Assembly (NCBI RefSeq): GCF_002078505.1 | Contig: NZ_LUAV01000014.1 | Coordinates: forward strand, 188,402-252,401 | Direction of reading: 5' to 3' | DNA from: Ensifer aridi | GTDB taxonomy: Bacteria; Pseudomonadota; Alphaproteobacteria; Rhizobiales; Rhizobiaceae | DNA length: 64,000 bases | Shown here: positions 26,009 to 38,877 of the stretch, piece by piece | How the letters are laid out: every line of letters starts with the position of its first letter | Position numbering within the stretch: the stretch's first letter is position 1 | Program-made: the position numbers and the translations under genes | The notes under the pieces: model-generated | The model's database searches: none | What the model was told of the DNA's origin: nothing | What the model saw: only the letters and a program-made list of their open reading frames with translations

Positions 26009-26896
26009 TCACTTCAGTCCCTGCAGCAGCGCCTTGAGCGGAACCTCGACCGTGGGACGGATATCGCCGCGCTCGAGCGCGAAGGCGACGTTCGCCAGGA
26101 TGAAGCCGTCCTTGGCGCCGCAGTCATAGGTCTCGCCGCGGAAGTGGTAAGCGGCGAAGGCTTGGCTTTCAGCAAGCTTCACCATGCCGTCGGTCAACTG
26201 GATCTCGTTGCCGGCGCCGCGCTCCTGACGCTCGAGAATCGGGAAGATTTCCGGCTGCAGGATATAACGGCCGTTGATGAAGAAGTTCGAGGGCGCCGTG
26301 CCTCGCGCCGGCTTCTCGACCATCTTGGTGATCCTGAAGCCGTCGCCGATCTTCTCGCCCACGCCGACGATGCCGTATTTGTGTGCCTGCTCGGGCGCGC
26401 ATTCCTCGACCGCGACGACATTGCCGCCGCTCTGCTCATAGAGCTCGACCATGCCCTTCAGGCAGCCCTTCTCGCTCTTCATGATCATGTCCGGGAGAAG
26501 CAGCGCGAAAGGCTCGTTGCCGACGAGATCGCGCGCGCACCAGACCGCGTGTCCAAGCCCGAGCGGCGCCTGCTGGCGCGTGAAGCTCGTCGTGCCGGCC
26601 TTCGGCAGCATGGCTTCGAGCAGTTCGATCTCCGCCTTCTTGTTGCGCTCGCGCAGCGTCTGGTCCAGTTCGACCTGGATGTCGAAATAGTCCTCGATAA
26701 CCGCCTTGCTGCGACCGGTCACGAAGATCAGATGCTCGATGCCCGCTTCCAGCGCCTCGTCGACGACGTACTGGATGACCGGCTTGTCCACCACCGTCAA
26801 CATCTCCTTCGGCACCGCCTTGGTAGCGGGAAGAAAACGCGTCCCGAGCCCCGCGACGGGGAAGACGGCTTTGCGGACTTTACGCTTGTCGGTCAT
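26009..26896 (-). CDS. galU: UTP-glucose-1-phosphate uridylyltransferase
   Basis: A 295-residue nucleotidyltransferase forming UDP-glucose from UTP and glucose-1-phosphate, the precursor for exopolysaccharide, cyclic glucan and lipopolysaccharide sugars. The signature [25 protein letters not shown] is near the N-terminus, followed by [15 protein letters not shown] and [16 protein letters not shown]. The ATG at 26896 was chosen because AGGAGG is five bases upstream; an upstream GTG at 26902 overlaps that site. In Sinorhizobium this type is also called exoN2. No exo genes are adjacent. Confidence 0.95.
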   Translation of the reverse strand: MTDKRKVRKAVFPVAGLGTRFLPATKAVPKEMLTVVDKPVIQYVVDEALEAGIEHLIFVTGRSKAVIEDYFDIQVELDQTLRERNKKAEIELLEAMLPKAGTTSFTRQQAPLGLGHAVWCARDLVGNEPFALLLPDMIMKSEKGCLKGMVELYEQSGGNVVAVEECAPEQAHKYGIVGVGEKIGDGFRITKMVEKPARGTAPSNFFINGRYILQPEIFPILERQERGAGNEIQLTDGMVKLAESQAFAAYHFRGETYDCGAKDGFILANVAFALERGDIRPTVEVPLKALLQGLK

Positions 26897-27195
26897 AGAC
26901 ACCTCCTGCAGTGGTTCTCAGTCTAACCTGAAATAGGCAAATTGGATTGGGATTAGTCGCCGTTTGCCAATATTTTACGAAGGAAGACGACTCGGCTTTT
27001 TCATGGTAAAGACTTTGTTGACTTCGTTTCTGTAGGCTCTCCATCGATCCGATACGGCCACCGCCGTTCGGTCCCTAGAAGAACCGCATGCTGCCCTTCC
27101 AGCGGCCTGGTGCGGGCAACATTGCAAAACCCGGAGTAGTCGGTCCGGCATGAACGCCGGCTGAACGCTCCGCCGAGAAACGGAACCGACAGCAG
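26897..27195. other. Divergent spacer between galU and the transglycosylase gene
   Basis: This spacer of 299 bases must hold promoters for both genes. The only pattern seen is a GGCAAA/TTTGCC dyad at 26936-26968 near galU; no confident promoter or RNA was recognised. Confidence 0.4.
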
Positions 27196-28413
27196 ATGAT
27201 CAGAAACCGCAGGACGTTCTTCAGACATATCGCCGCCGCTCTCGTCTTTGCCGCCGCCTTCGCTCCATTGCCGGCCCTTGCGGACCAAGGTTTTCAAAGT
27301 TGGATCAATAACTTCTACGCGACCGCCGCAAAGAGCGGCATCAGCCAGGCGACCTACCGCAAGGCCTTCGCCGGCGTGAAGACACCCGACCCGGCCGTGC
27401 TCGAGAAGGCTGCCTACCAGCCTGAATTCAAGCACAAGATCTGGGAATATATCGACGCGCGAGTCAACCCGTACACGAAGCGCATCGGCCAGGAAATGGC
27501 GGCGAAGCATGGGCGCACGCTCGACGCCCTGGAGCGGCATTTCGGCGTCGACAGGACGATCCTCCTCGCCATATGGTCCATGGAATCCAACTACGGCGCG
27601 ATCCTCCAGAAGGACGACCGGCTGCACTACGTGCCGCGGGCGTTAGCGACCCTCGCCTATGCCGACCCGAAGCGGGCGAAATACGCGAAGACTCAACTCA
27701 TCGCGGCGCTGAAGATCCTGCAGAGCGGCGATATCACCCCGCGCGAACTGACGGGCTCGTGGGCTGGCGCCATGGGGCACACGCAGTTCATTCCGACAAG
27801 CTATCTCCTCTACGCCGTCGACGCCGACGGAAACGGCCACCGCGACATCTGGAACTCCGTGCCCGACGCCTTGGCGACTGCCGCCAATCTCCTCAGAAAG
27901 AACGGCTGGCAGCCGGGCCAGACCTGGGGCTACGAAGTTGTGACGCCTGGCAATGCGGCGAAGTATTCCGGGCAGACGAAGACGCTCGGCCAATGGGCGG
28001 CACTCGGCTTCGTCCGCCCGGGCGGCAAGGGCTTCAGCAATCCGAAGATGCGGGCCGAACTCAAGCTGCCGAGTGGCGGCAGCGGGCCGGGCTTCCTGAT
28101 GACGAAGAACTTCTTCGTCATCAAGCGCTACAACGCCTCGGACTCCTATGCCCTCGGCGTCGGCCTGCTTGCCGATCAGATCGCCGGCTATGCCGGCATG
28201 CAGCAGCGCTGGCCGCGTCCAGACGGCTCGCTCGACATCAGCGAGAAGTTCGAACTGCAGAACCGCCTCAAGGAACTCGGCTATTACGACGGCGAAGTGG
28301 ACGGAAATTTCGGCTCCGGCTCGAAGGCCGCGATCCAGGCCTTCCAGACGCAGAACGGTCTGACGCCGGACGGCGAGCCAACGCAGCATCTTCTGCGCGC
28401 TCTGCGCAAGTAA
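27196..28413 (+). CDS. Lytic murein transglycosylase, MltB family
   Basis: A 405-residue exported enzyme with a signal peptide (residues 1-29, ending PALADQ). The MltB-type SLT domain carries the catalytic glutamate in LLAIWSMESNYGAILQ and the family segment GSWAGAMGHTQFIPTSYLLYAVDADGNGHRD. A C-terminal peptidoglycan-binding domain follows (about residues 345-405, LQNRLKELGYYDGEVDGNFG). It cleaves glycan strands with formation of 1,6-anhydro ends during wall turnover. The start at 27196 has only a weak site (GACAGCAG) before it. The gene is followed by a palindrome and then an envelope protein gene in the same direction. Confidence 0.93.
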   Translation: MIRNRRTFFRHIAAALVFAAAFAPLPALADQGFQSWINNFYATAAKSGISQATYRKAFAGVKTPDPAVLEKAAYQPEFKHKIWEYIDARVNPYTKRIGQEMAAKHGRTLDALERHFGVDRTILLAIWSMESNYGAILQKDDRLHYVPRALATLAYADPKRAKYAKTQLIAALKILQSGDITPRELTGSWAGAMGHTQFIPTSYLLYAVDADGNGHRDIWNSVPDALATAANLLRKNGWQPGQTWGYEVVTPGNAAKYSGQTKTLGQWAALGFVRPGGKGFSNPKMRAELKLPSGGSGPGFLMTKNFFVIKRYNASDSYALGVGLLADQIAGYAGMQQRWPRPDGSLDISEKFELQNRLKELGYYDGEVDGNFGSGSKAAIQAFQTQNGLTPDGEPTQHLLRALRK

Positions 28414-28431
28414 CTCGCCACTCTTCCATAG

Positions 28432-28470
28432 TCACGGCGATTTGCGATCTTCGATCCCAAATCGCCGTGA
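28432..28470. repeat. Long inverted repeat between transglycosylase and DUF459 genes
   Basis: The left arm begins TCACGGCGATTTG and the right arm ends CAAATCGCCGTGA; 17 of 18 positions pair around a 3-base loop. There is no T-run, so it is a palindromic element or operator rather than an ordinary terminator. Confidence 0.6.
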
Positions 28471-28517
28471 ATTGGCGTATGGTGAGAGCATACCCTGCCA
28501 TTCGACGGTAAGTAATC

Positions 28518-29780
28518 ATGTTTAGAACCAGAGATGCCGGGAAAGGGTCGCTTCTCATGCGTTTTGCGCCAGTCTTCGCGGCTGCCGCGGCGATGCTTGT
28601 CACCGGCTTCTTTGCCACCATGGCCGAGGCGCAAGAGCCGGTCCCGAGGCGCAATATGCTGCAGAGGCTCTTCGGCGTCTTCACTCCCCAAAGACGCATC
28701 TATTACGAGGATCAATACGATTTTCCACGCCAGCCCCGGCCGCGGCGCGTGCAGAAACGTCGCGCGCAGCCCTCGGAGCCGCAACGGTCGCGCCCGAGCC
28801 GCACCGCAAAGCCTCGGCCCGCCATAGCACCGCCGCCGGCGCCCGTGGTCGTCGAGAAGTCGCCGGATGCGAAAAAAGTTCTGGTCATCGGCGACTTCGT
28901 CGCCGACAGCCTCGGCGACGGCCTGGAGGTTGCCTTCGAAATGACGCCCGGCATTGCAGTCGAGACACGCGCCAACGGCTCCTCGGGCCTTGTCCGCAAC
29001 GACTATTTCGACTGGCCGAAGGTCCTGCCCGATTACATCGCGGAACTCAAACCCTCCGTCATCGTCATCAGCCTCGGGGCCAATGATCGCCAGGGAATGC
29101 GCACGGGCGATGTGAAAGAGAAGTTCCGCACCGATCTCTGGACAGAAGAATATCGCAAGCGCGTCAACGCTTTCGCGACGCTCGCGCGCAAGGACAATCT
29201 GCCCGTGCTCTGGGTAGGCATGCCGCCCTTCCAGTCGACCGCCATGACCGCCGACATGGTGACCTTCAACGGCATTTATCGCGAGGAAGTGGAGAAGGTG
29301 GGCGGGCAGTTCATCGACATATGGGACGGCTTCGTCGACGAGGAGGGGAAGTTCGTCCTGACAGGCTCAGATATCAACGGCCAGCAGGTCCGCCTGCGCG
29401 GCTCGGACGGCATCAACCTGACGAAGGCAGGCAAGCGCAAGCTCGCCTTTTATGTCGAGAAGGACATCCGCAAGCTGCTGGGAGAGGCCGCAGCCACGAC
29501 CGATGTGCCCGGCGCCGAGGAACTGAAGGACCTAGTCGTCACGGCACCGCTCGCCAACGAAGACATCGTCAAGACGCAGCCGATCAGTCTGACCGATCCG
29601 GAACTCGACGGAGCCACCGCTTTGCTCGGCGGCAATGCGCCGCTGAAGAGTACCGGCAAGAGCCCCCGCGATCTTCTCATCGAGAAAGGCGAGGTCGTCG
29701 CCGCTCCGCCTGGACGCGTGGATGATTTCCGGCTTGCGAAGCCGGAGACGGTGATCAGCAGGCCCTTGACGCGGAATTGA
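28518..29780 (+). CDS. DUF459 (SGNH-fold) exported protein with degenerate catalytic motifs
   Basis: A 420-residue protein with a signal sequence (VFAAAAAMLVTGFFATMAEAQ), a basic proline-rich segment, then a DUF459/SGNH-hydrolase-like domain at about residues 118-320. The block I motif reads VIGDFVADSLGDGL: F127 sits where the nucleophilic serine of GDS is expected. Block III SLGAND is kept. Block V reads DGINLTKAG, with N300 where the catalytic histidine is expected. It may therefore be a non-catalytic relative, or use other residues. The ATG at 28557 (MRFAPVF) is an alternative start with a cleaner signal peptide. It lies downstream of the transglycosylase and likely acts in the envelope. 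Confidence 0.8.
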   Translation: MFRTRDAGKGSLLMRFAPVFAAAAAMLVTGFFATMAEAQEPVPRRNMLQRLFGVFTPQRRIYYEDQYDFPRQPRPRRVQKRRAQPSEPQRSRPSRTAKPRPAIAPPPAPVVVEKSPDAKKVLVIGDFVADSLGDGLEVAFEMTPGIAVETRANGSSGLVRNDYFDWPKVLPDYIAELKPSVIVISLGANDRQGMRTGDVKEKFRTDLWTEEYRKRVNAFATLARKDNLPVLWVGMPPFQSTAMTADMVTFNGIYREEVEKVGGQFIDIWDGFVDEEGKFVLTGSDINGQQVRLRGSDGINLTKAGKRKLAFYVEKDIRKLLGEAAATTDVPGAEELKDLVVTAPLANEDIVKTQPISLTDPELDGATALLGGNAPLKSTGKSPRDLLIEKGEVVAAPPGRVDDFRLAKPETVISRPLTRN

Positions 29781-29859
29781 GCGCGGGCGCCTGTTTGGCA
29801 GAGGAAATCCGACACCGGCGAAGACTGCTCGGTGAATCTCGATTGCCACCCTCTCCGCC

Positions 29860-29888
29860 GTCATCCTCTGGCTTGACCCGAGGATGAC
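29860..29888. repeat. Intergenic palindrome between DUF459 gene and gltD
   Basis: GTCATCCTC and GAGGATGAC flank TGGCTTGACCC. The GTCATCCTCnGGCTTGACCCGAGGAT pattern is, from memory, frequent in rhizobial intergenic DNA. It sits between converging genes and could work as a terminator. Confidence 0.55.
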
Positions 29889-29965
29889 ACCGGTACATGA
29901 GGCACCGCACGCCCGCAAATGTCCCCGCTAAGCTATGAGCCCCATAGGAGGCAGCTCAAAGCTGA

Positions 29966-31423
29966 CTACCGCGGCAGCACCGTCGAGCCCATCAGCGCCT
30001 CGTCGATCGCGCGCGCCGCCTGCCGGCCTTCGCGGATCGCCCAGACGACGAGCGACTGGCCGCGGCGGACGTCGCCGGCCGCCCAGAGCTTTTCGACCGA
30101 TGTCTTGTAATCCCGCTCGTTGGCGACGACGTTGGTCGAGCCGCGGCGGTCGGTGTTGAGCGTCAGCTTGTCGCCGAGGTCCTGGAGCACGCTGCTGGTG
30201 AACGGACCACGGAAGCCGATGGCGATGAAGGCCAGATCGGCTTTGATGACGAATTCAGTGCCGGCGACCGGCTTGCGGCGCTCATCCACCTGACAGCACT
30301 TGACACCGGTCAGGTTGCCGTCCTCGTCGCCGATGAATTCGAGTGTGGCGACCTGGAACTCGCGGACCGCGCCCTCGGCCTGACTGGAGGAGGTGCGCAT
30401 CTTCGTCGCCCAGAACGGCCAGACGGCGAGCTTGTCCTCCTTCTCCGGCGGCTGCGGGCGAATGTCGAGCTGCGTCACCTTGACGGCGCCCTGGCGGAAG
30501 GCGGTTCCGACGCAGTCGGAGGCCGTATCGCCGCCGCCGACGACGACGATATGCTTGCCGCCGGCAAGGATCGGCTCGGAAGGCCAGCCGACGCTATCGA
30601 TGTTCTCGCGCCCGATGCGGCGGTTCTGCTGTACGAGATAAGGCATGGCGTCATGCACGCCGACGAACTCCACGCCGGGTATGGCGGCGTCGCGGGGGGT
30701 CTCGGAGCCGCCGCAATAGAGCACCGCGTCGTTCTCGTCGATGAGGCTCTGGACGGCCACGTCGACGCCGACATTGACGCCGCAGTGGAAGGTGACGCCT
30801 TCGCCCTTCATCTGCTCGACGCGACGATCGATGAAGTTCTTCTCCATCTTGAAGTCGGGAATACCGTAGCGCAGCAGCCCGCCCGGCTTCGACTCGCGCT
30901 CGTAGACGTGGACCTCGTGGCCCGCACGGGCAAGCTGCTGGGCAGCCGCCATGCCGGCGGGGCCGGAACCGATGACGGCGACCTTCTTGCCGGTCTTGGT
31001 GACGGCCGGCTGCGGCACGATGTAGCCCATCTCATAGGCCTTGTCGGCAATCGCCTGCTCGACCGTCTTGATTGCCACCGGCACGTCTTCGAGGTTCAGC
31101 GTACAGGCTTCCTCACAGGGCGCCGGGCAGACGCGGCCGGTGAATTCCGGGAAGTTGTTGGTCGAATGCAGGTTACGGATCGCCTCGTCCCAATTACCGT
31201 TGTACACGAGATCGTTCCAGTCCGGGATCTGGTTGTGCACCGGGCAGCCGGTCGGCCCATGGCAATAGGGAATGCCGCAGTCCATGCAGCGAGCGGCCTG
31301 CTTCTGCACTTCCTGGTCGGACATCGGAATGGTGAATTCACGGAAGTGGCGGATGCGGTCGGATGCCGGCTGGTACTTCGCCACCTGCCGGTCGATCTCC
31401 AAAAACCCAGTAACCTTGCCCAT
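29966..31423 (-). CDS. gltD: Glutamate synthase (NADPH) small subunit
   Basis: A 485-residue beta subunit of glutamate synthase, passing electrons from NADPH through FAD and iron-sulfur clusters to GltB. The N-terminal cluster region has CMDCGIPYCHGPTGCPVHNQIPDWNDLV and CPAPCEEACTLN; the FAD fold has VAVIGSGPAGMAAAQQLARAGHEV and the NADPH site VVVGGGDTASDCVGTA. Length is normal. It lies 103 bases downstream of gltB on the same strand, so the two form an operon even though there is a modest spacer. Confidence 0.97.
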   Translation of the reverse strand: MGKVTGFLEIDRQVAKYQPASDRIRHFREFTIPMSDQEVQKQAARCMDCGIPYCHGPTGCPVHNQIPDWNDLVYNGNWDEAIRNLHSTNNFPEFTGRVCPAPCEEACTLNLEDVPVAIKTVEQAIADKAYEMGYIVPQPAVTKTGKKVAVIGSGPAGMAAAQQLARAGHEVHVYERESKPGGLLRYGIPDFKMEKNFIDRRVEQMKGEGVTFHCGVNVGVDVAVQSLIDENDAVLYCGGSETPRDAAIPGVEFVGVHDAMPYLVQQNRRIGRENIDSVGWPSEPILAGGKHIVVVGGGDTASDCVGTAFRQGAVKVTQLDIRPQPPEKEDKLAVWPFWATKMRTSSSQAEGAVREFQVATLEFIGDEDGNLTGVKCCQVDERRKPVAGTEFVIKADLAFIAIGFRGPFTSSVLQDLGDKLTLNTDRRGSTNVVANERDYKTSVEKLWAAGDVRRGQSLVVWAIREGRQAARAIDEALMGSTVLPR

Positions 31424-31526
31424 CTTACGATCCTGATATCTTCAAATCTGAAACAGGCGCCCCGAGGCGCGCGTGGTCGCCCCCGCCACCGGAGACCGGA
31501 TCGGGGGCCGCTGTCACGAGGGCCGG

Positions 31527-36251
<4,725 letters not shown>

Positions 36252-36817
36252 CCTATTCCCTCCTGTTGCACCCGGGGATTCCGGGCATACCGCGGCCCGC
36301 ACGCCTATCGCCGCGTCGCGCATTTCGCACTGCGGCAAGCTGGGGCACTATCGTCGCATGATCCTGATCAGGTCGCAAATGAAGCGCGGCTTCATCAGGC
36401 ACGAATGTCCGCGACCATCCTGATGGCAGGTGATAACGGCCGAATGAAATCCGGCGAAACCCCCTCGCTCTCCACGCCGGCAGCCGCTTTTCGCGAGCCT
36501 TCCGGCGATTGCTCCGGTCCCTAGACCGAAATAGGACAGCAAACCTGTCCTATTTCATGCGCTCTATGCCAGAAAGCGCCCCCCTTCGCAAGGGCGCCGC
36601 CGCAAATAATGGCAGAGATTTTGCAGAACATTGCCGGAAATTTCGCACTTTTGAAATTTTATTACGAGCCGCCACCGCTTTCTTCGCTTTGGTTTCAAAC
36701 TGGTCTCGCTTTGGCTCCCCGCCGGACGAGACAGATTGCCTGGCGCTCGATCTTGGCTATGGTCTCGTCGACGGGCGTCTGATCGGGCGCGGATTGTGGA
36801 AACAGGGTGACGTCAAG
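36252..36817. other. 566-base divergent spacer between gltB and the aldolase gene
   Basis: No convincing gene was seen; the open frame from 36509 into the aldolase lacks family sequence. The only clear structure is the 12-bp dyad at 36528-36556. Promoters for gltB and ltaE must lie here but were not resolved. Confidence 0.5.
36528..36556. promoter_or_regulatory. Perfect 12-bp inverted repeat in the gltB-ltaE spacer
   Basis: GAAATAGGACAG, a 5-base spacer CAAAC, then CTGTCCTATTTC. It is near the middle of the divergent spacer and has no T-run, so an operator for a dimeric regulator is more likely than a terminator. The regulator is not identified. Confidence 0.55.
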
Positions 36818-37864
36818 ATGATCTTTTCCTCCGACAATTGGGCCGGCGCCCATCCGGCGATTGCCGAAAGCCTGGTGATGCATGCGGGGGGCTATGCTTC
36901 CGCTTACGGGACGAGCGAGCTCGATCGGAAGGTGGAGAAGAGGTTTTCGGAGATATTCGAGAAGAACGTCGCCGTCTTCTTCGTCGCCACCGGCACGGCC
37001 GCCAACTCGCTTGCGCTCGCAAGCGCCAACCGGGCGGGCGGCGTCGTCTTCTGCCATCGCGAGGCGCATCTGAACGTCGACGAATGCGGCGCGCCGGCCT
37101 TCTTCTCCCACGGTGCAAGGCTCAACCCTGTGGACGGTGCCCGAGGCAAGATGGAGGCGGCGAAGCTCGACGCGGAGATCCGCCAGTTCCCGCTGGAAAA
37201 CGTCCATGGCGGCCAGCCGATGGCGGTCACACTGACCCAGGCGACGGAGAGCGGCACCGTCTATTCGCTCGAAGAGATCGAAGCGATCGCCTCTATCACC
37301 AAATCGCATCAACTGCCGCTGCATATGGACGGCGCCCGCTTCGCCAATGCGCTCGTCAGCCTTGGCGCGACGCCGGCCGAAATGACCTGGAAACGCGGCG
37401 TCGACCTTCTGTCCTTCGGCGGAACGAAAAACGGCTGCTGGTGCGCCGAGGCATTGATCCTGTTCGATCTCTCCAGGGCGAACGAGATGCATTTCCTGCG
37501 CAAGCGTTCGGCGCAGCTCTTTTCCAAATCGCGCTTCATCGCCGCCCAGTTCGACGCCTATCTCGACGGCGACCTCTGGCTCGATCTCGCCCATCACGCG
37601 AATGCCATGGCGCAGCGCCTCGCCGACGGCGTCACGGCTTCGGCGGAGAGCCGGCTCGCCTGGGCGCCCGATGCCAACGAGGTCTTCGTGGTGCTGAAAC
37701 GGGCGGTCGCCGCACGATTGCAGGAACGAGGCGCGCTTTTCTACGACTGGCCGGTGCCGCACGATCTCAAGGGCAGCCTCGCCGAGGACGAAGCCCTCTA
37801 CCGCCTTGTGACGAGCTTTGCCACGCGAGCCGAAGACGTCGACCGCTTCGTCGCCGGCTGTTGA
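36818..37864 (+). CDS. ltaE: Low-specificity L-threonine aldolase family protein
   Basis: A 348-residue fold-type I PLP enzyme cleaving L-threonine/allo-threonine to glycine and acetaldehyde. It begins MIFSSDNWAGAHPAIAESL and has the cofactor-binding FVATGTAANSLAL, the aspartate in LPLHMDGARFANAL and the PLP lysine in LLSFGGTKNGCWCAEAL. The ATG at 36818 matches the family N-terminus; the long open frame upstream does not. It stands alone between the gltB spacer and the convergent small heat-shock gene. Confidence 0.9.
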   Translation: MIFSSDNWAGAHPAIAESLVMHAGGYASAYGTSELDRKVEKRFSEIFEKNVAVFFVATGTAANSLALASANRAGGVVFCHREAHLNVDECGAPAFFSHGARLNPVDGARGKMEAAKLDAEIRQFPLENVHGGQPMAVTLTQATESGTVYSLEEIEAIASITKSHQLPLHMDGARFANALVSLGATPAEMTWKRGVDLLSFGGTKNGCWCAEALILFDLSRANEMHFLRKRSAQLFSKSRFIAAQFDAYLDGDLWLDLAHHANAMAQRLADGVTASAESRLAWAPDANEVFVVLKRAVAARLQERGALFYDWPVPHDLKGSLAEDEALYRLVTSFATRAEDVDRFVAGC

Positions 37865-37897
37865 GAGCTGGAGCGGATTGGGGGAAACAAAGCCGCA

Positions 37898-37925
37898 ATA
37901 AAAAACGGCGCCCCTGAGGGCGCCG
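37898..37925 (-). terminator. Intrinsic terminator after ibpA
   Basis: On the minus strand a CGGCGCCC/GGGCGCCG stem is followed by TTTTTTATT. It lies 43 bases past the ibpA stop and also between converging genes. Confidence 0.85.
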
Positions 37926-37967
37926 CCATTCGTCTCGAGCTTCGTGGTCTCGAACTTCGTGCGGGGC

Positions 37968-38426
37968 TTAAGCGCTCTGCGCCTCGATCTGCTTCGGCTG
38001 CGAGGTAACCGAGGAGATTTCAATGCGGCGCGGCTTGGCTGCTTCCGGGATCTCGCGAACGAGATCGACATGGAGCAGGCCGTTCTTCAGCGAAGCGGCT
38101 TTGATCTCGACATGGTCGGCAAGCTGGAAGCGACGCTCGAAGGCGCGCTTGGCGATGCCGCGGTGGAGAAACTGGGTTTCCTCACCCTTTTCTTCGCCCT
38201 TCTCGCCCTTGATCGTCAGCGTGTTTTCGCGCGCTTCGACAGAAAGCTCGCTTTCATCGAAGCCGGCAACCGCCATGGTGATGCGGTAGGCGTTCTCGCC
38301 GGTGCGCTCGATGTTGTAGGGCGGATAGGTCTGCGCTTCGGGCTGGCCAAGGCTGTCAAGCATGGTGAACAGGCGATCGAAGCCGACCGTGGAGCGGTAG
38401 AGGGGAGAAAAATCAAAGTGACGCAT
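37968..38426 (-). CDS. ibpA: Small heat-shock protein, Hsp20/IbpA family
   Basis: A 152-residue alpha-crystallin-type chaperone. It starts MRHFDFSPLYRSTVGFDRLF, typical of rhizobial IbpA-like proteins, and has PPYNIERTGENAYRITMAVAGF, the conserved ENTLTIKGEK and LHRGIAKRAFERRFQLADHVEI, ending with a short C-terminal tail. It holds unfolded proteins during heat stress in the cytosol. The ATG at 38426 is behind GGAGGA within a ROSE-type thermometer, with an RpoH-like promoter at 38531-38559, so control should be heat-induced at transcription and translation. Confidence 0.95.
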   Translation of the reverse strand: MRHFDFSPLYRSTVGFDRLFTMLDSLGQPEAQTYPPYNIERTGENAYRITMAVAGFDESELSVEARENTLTIKGEKGEEKGEETQFLHRGIAKRAFERRFQLADHVEIKAASLKNGLLHVDLVREIPEAAKPRRIEISSVTSQPKQIEAQSA

Positions 38427-38524
38427 GGTGTCGTCCTCCTTAAGAGCAACGGTTTGCGATCTGGCCTGCCACCCCATCCCGGCTGTGGCGCGACCGGTAA
38501 ACGGACCCGTCATCGGCGTCCGCG
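38427..38524 (-). promoter_or_regulatory. ROSE-type RNA thermometer in the ibpA leader
   Basis: The leader is about 98 bases. Its last part reads GTTGCTCTTAAGGAGGACGAC, in which GTTG-CTCTT can pair with AAGGAG-GA-CGAC, masking the Shine-Dalgarno sequence with the unpaired purine typical of ROSE elements. Upstream GC-rich arms can form further stems. Length and the final hairpin fit the family; folding was not computed. Confidence 0.8.
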
Positions 38525-38530
38525 ACCAAG

Positions 38531-38559
38531 ACATGGGATCGCACGCGCATGAGTTCAAG
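38531..38559 (-). promoter_or_regulatory. RpoH (sigma-32-type) promoter for ibpA
   Basis: Reading on the minus strand, CTTGAAC is followed after 14 bases by TCCCATGT, close to the heat-shock consensus. The predicted start near 38524 gives the leader length expected for ROSE. Confidence 0.75.
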
Positions 38560-38649
38560 AGGACCCCTTGGAGGAACTTTTCGGGCGATTCGTGAACCGC
38601 ATATGAACGGCCGGTTCGGCCGCGGTTCAGCCGCCGAGTGTTAAAAGAG

Positions 38650-38753
38650 AGATACTGGGCGGAATGGCCCAGGGCTGAAGTGACATGTCCCTTCTCCTTC
38701 AGCGGCCGGAAACGGTGATCGTCCGGATTTCATCCACCGTTTCCGGCTTTTTT
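38650..38753 (+). ncRNA. Candidate structured small RNA ending in a strong terminator
   Basis: Three stems stand side by side: CTGGGC/GCCCAG (38655-38672), GCTGAAG/CTTCAGC (38674-38703) and a 13-pair terminator stem starting GCCGGAAACGGTG and closing CACCGTTTCCGGC (38705-38747) followed by six Ts. No protein gene on the plus strand leads into this terminator, because the preceding gene (ibpA) runs the other way. The loop of the second stem is pyrimidine-rich (CCCTTCT). No promoter was recognised. Boundaries are estimates and homology was not checked. Confidence 0.5.
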
Positions 38754-38783
38754 CTTTGACGGACGAAAGGCCGCCGCCTATCG

Positions 38784-38839
38784 CTAGAGAGTGAGGAAAA
38801 GGGAGCGATTTTCCGCCCCACATCCCGCTCCAGTTCTAT
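38784..38839. repeat. Second RIME-like intergenic palindrome copy
   Basis: CTAGAGAGTG...GGAGCGATTTTCCGCCC...CATCCCGCTCCAG follows the same plan as 20627-20687, more diverged. It precedes the alpha/beta hydrolase gene. Confidence 0.5.
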
Positions 38840-38877
38840 CGCAGTCGATCAACGCTTCCGATCCGGCCACCGCCTCC

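Noticed and set aside
36509..36817. N-terminal extension of the threonine aldolase
   Set aside because: The extra 103 codons have no family similarity and cross the perfect palindrome; the ATG at 36818 matches the family start.
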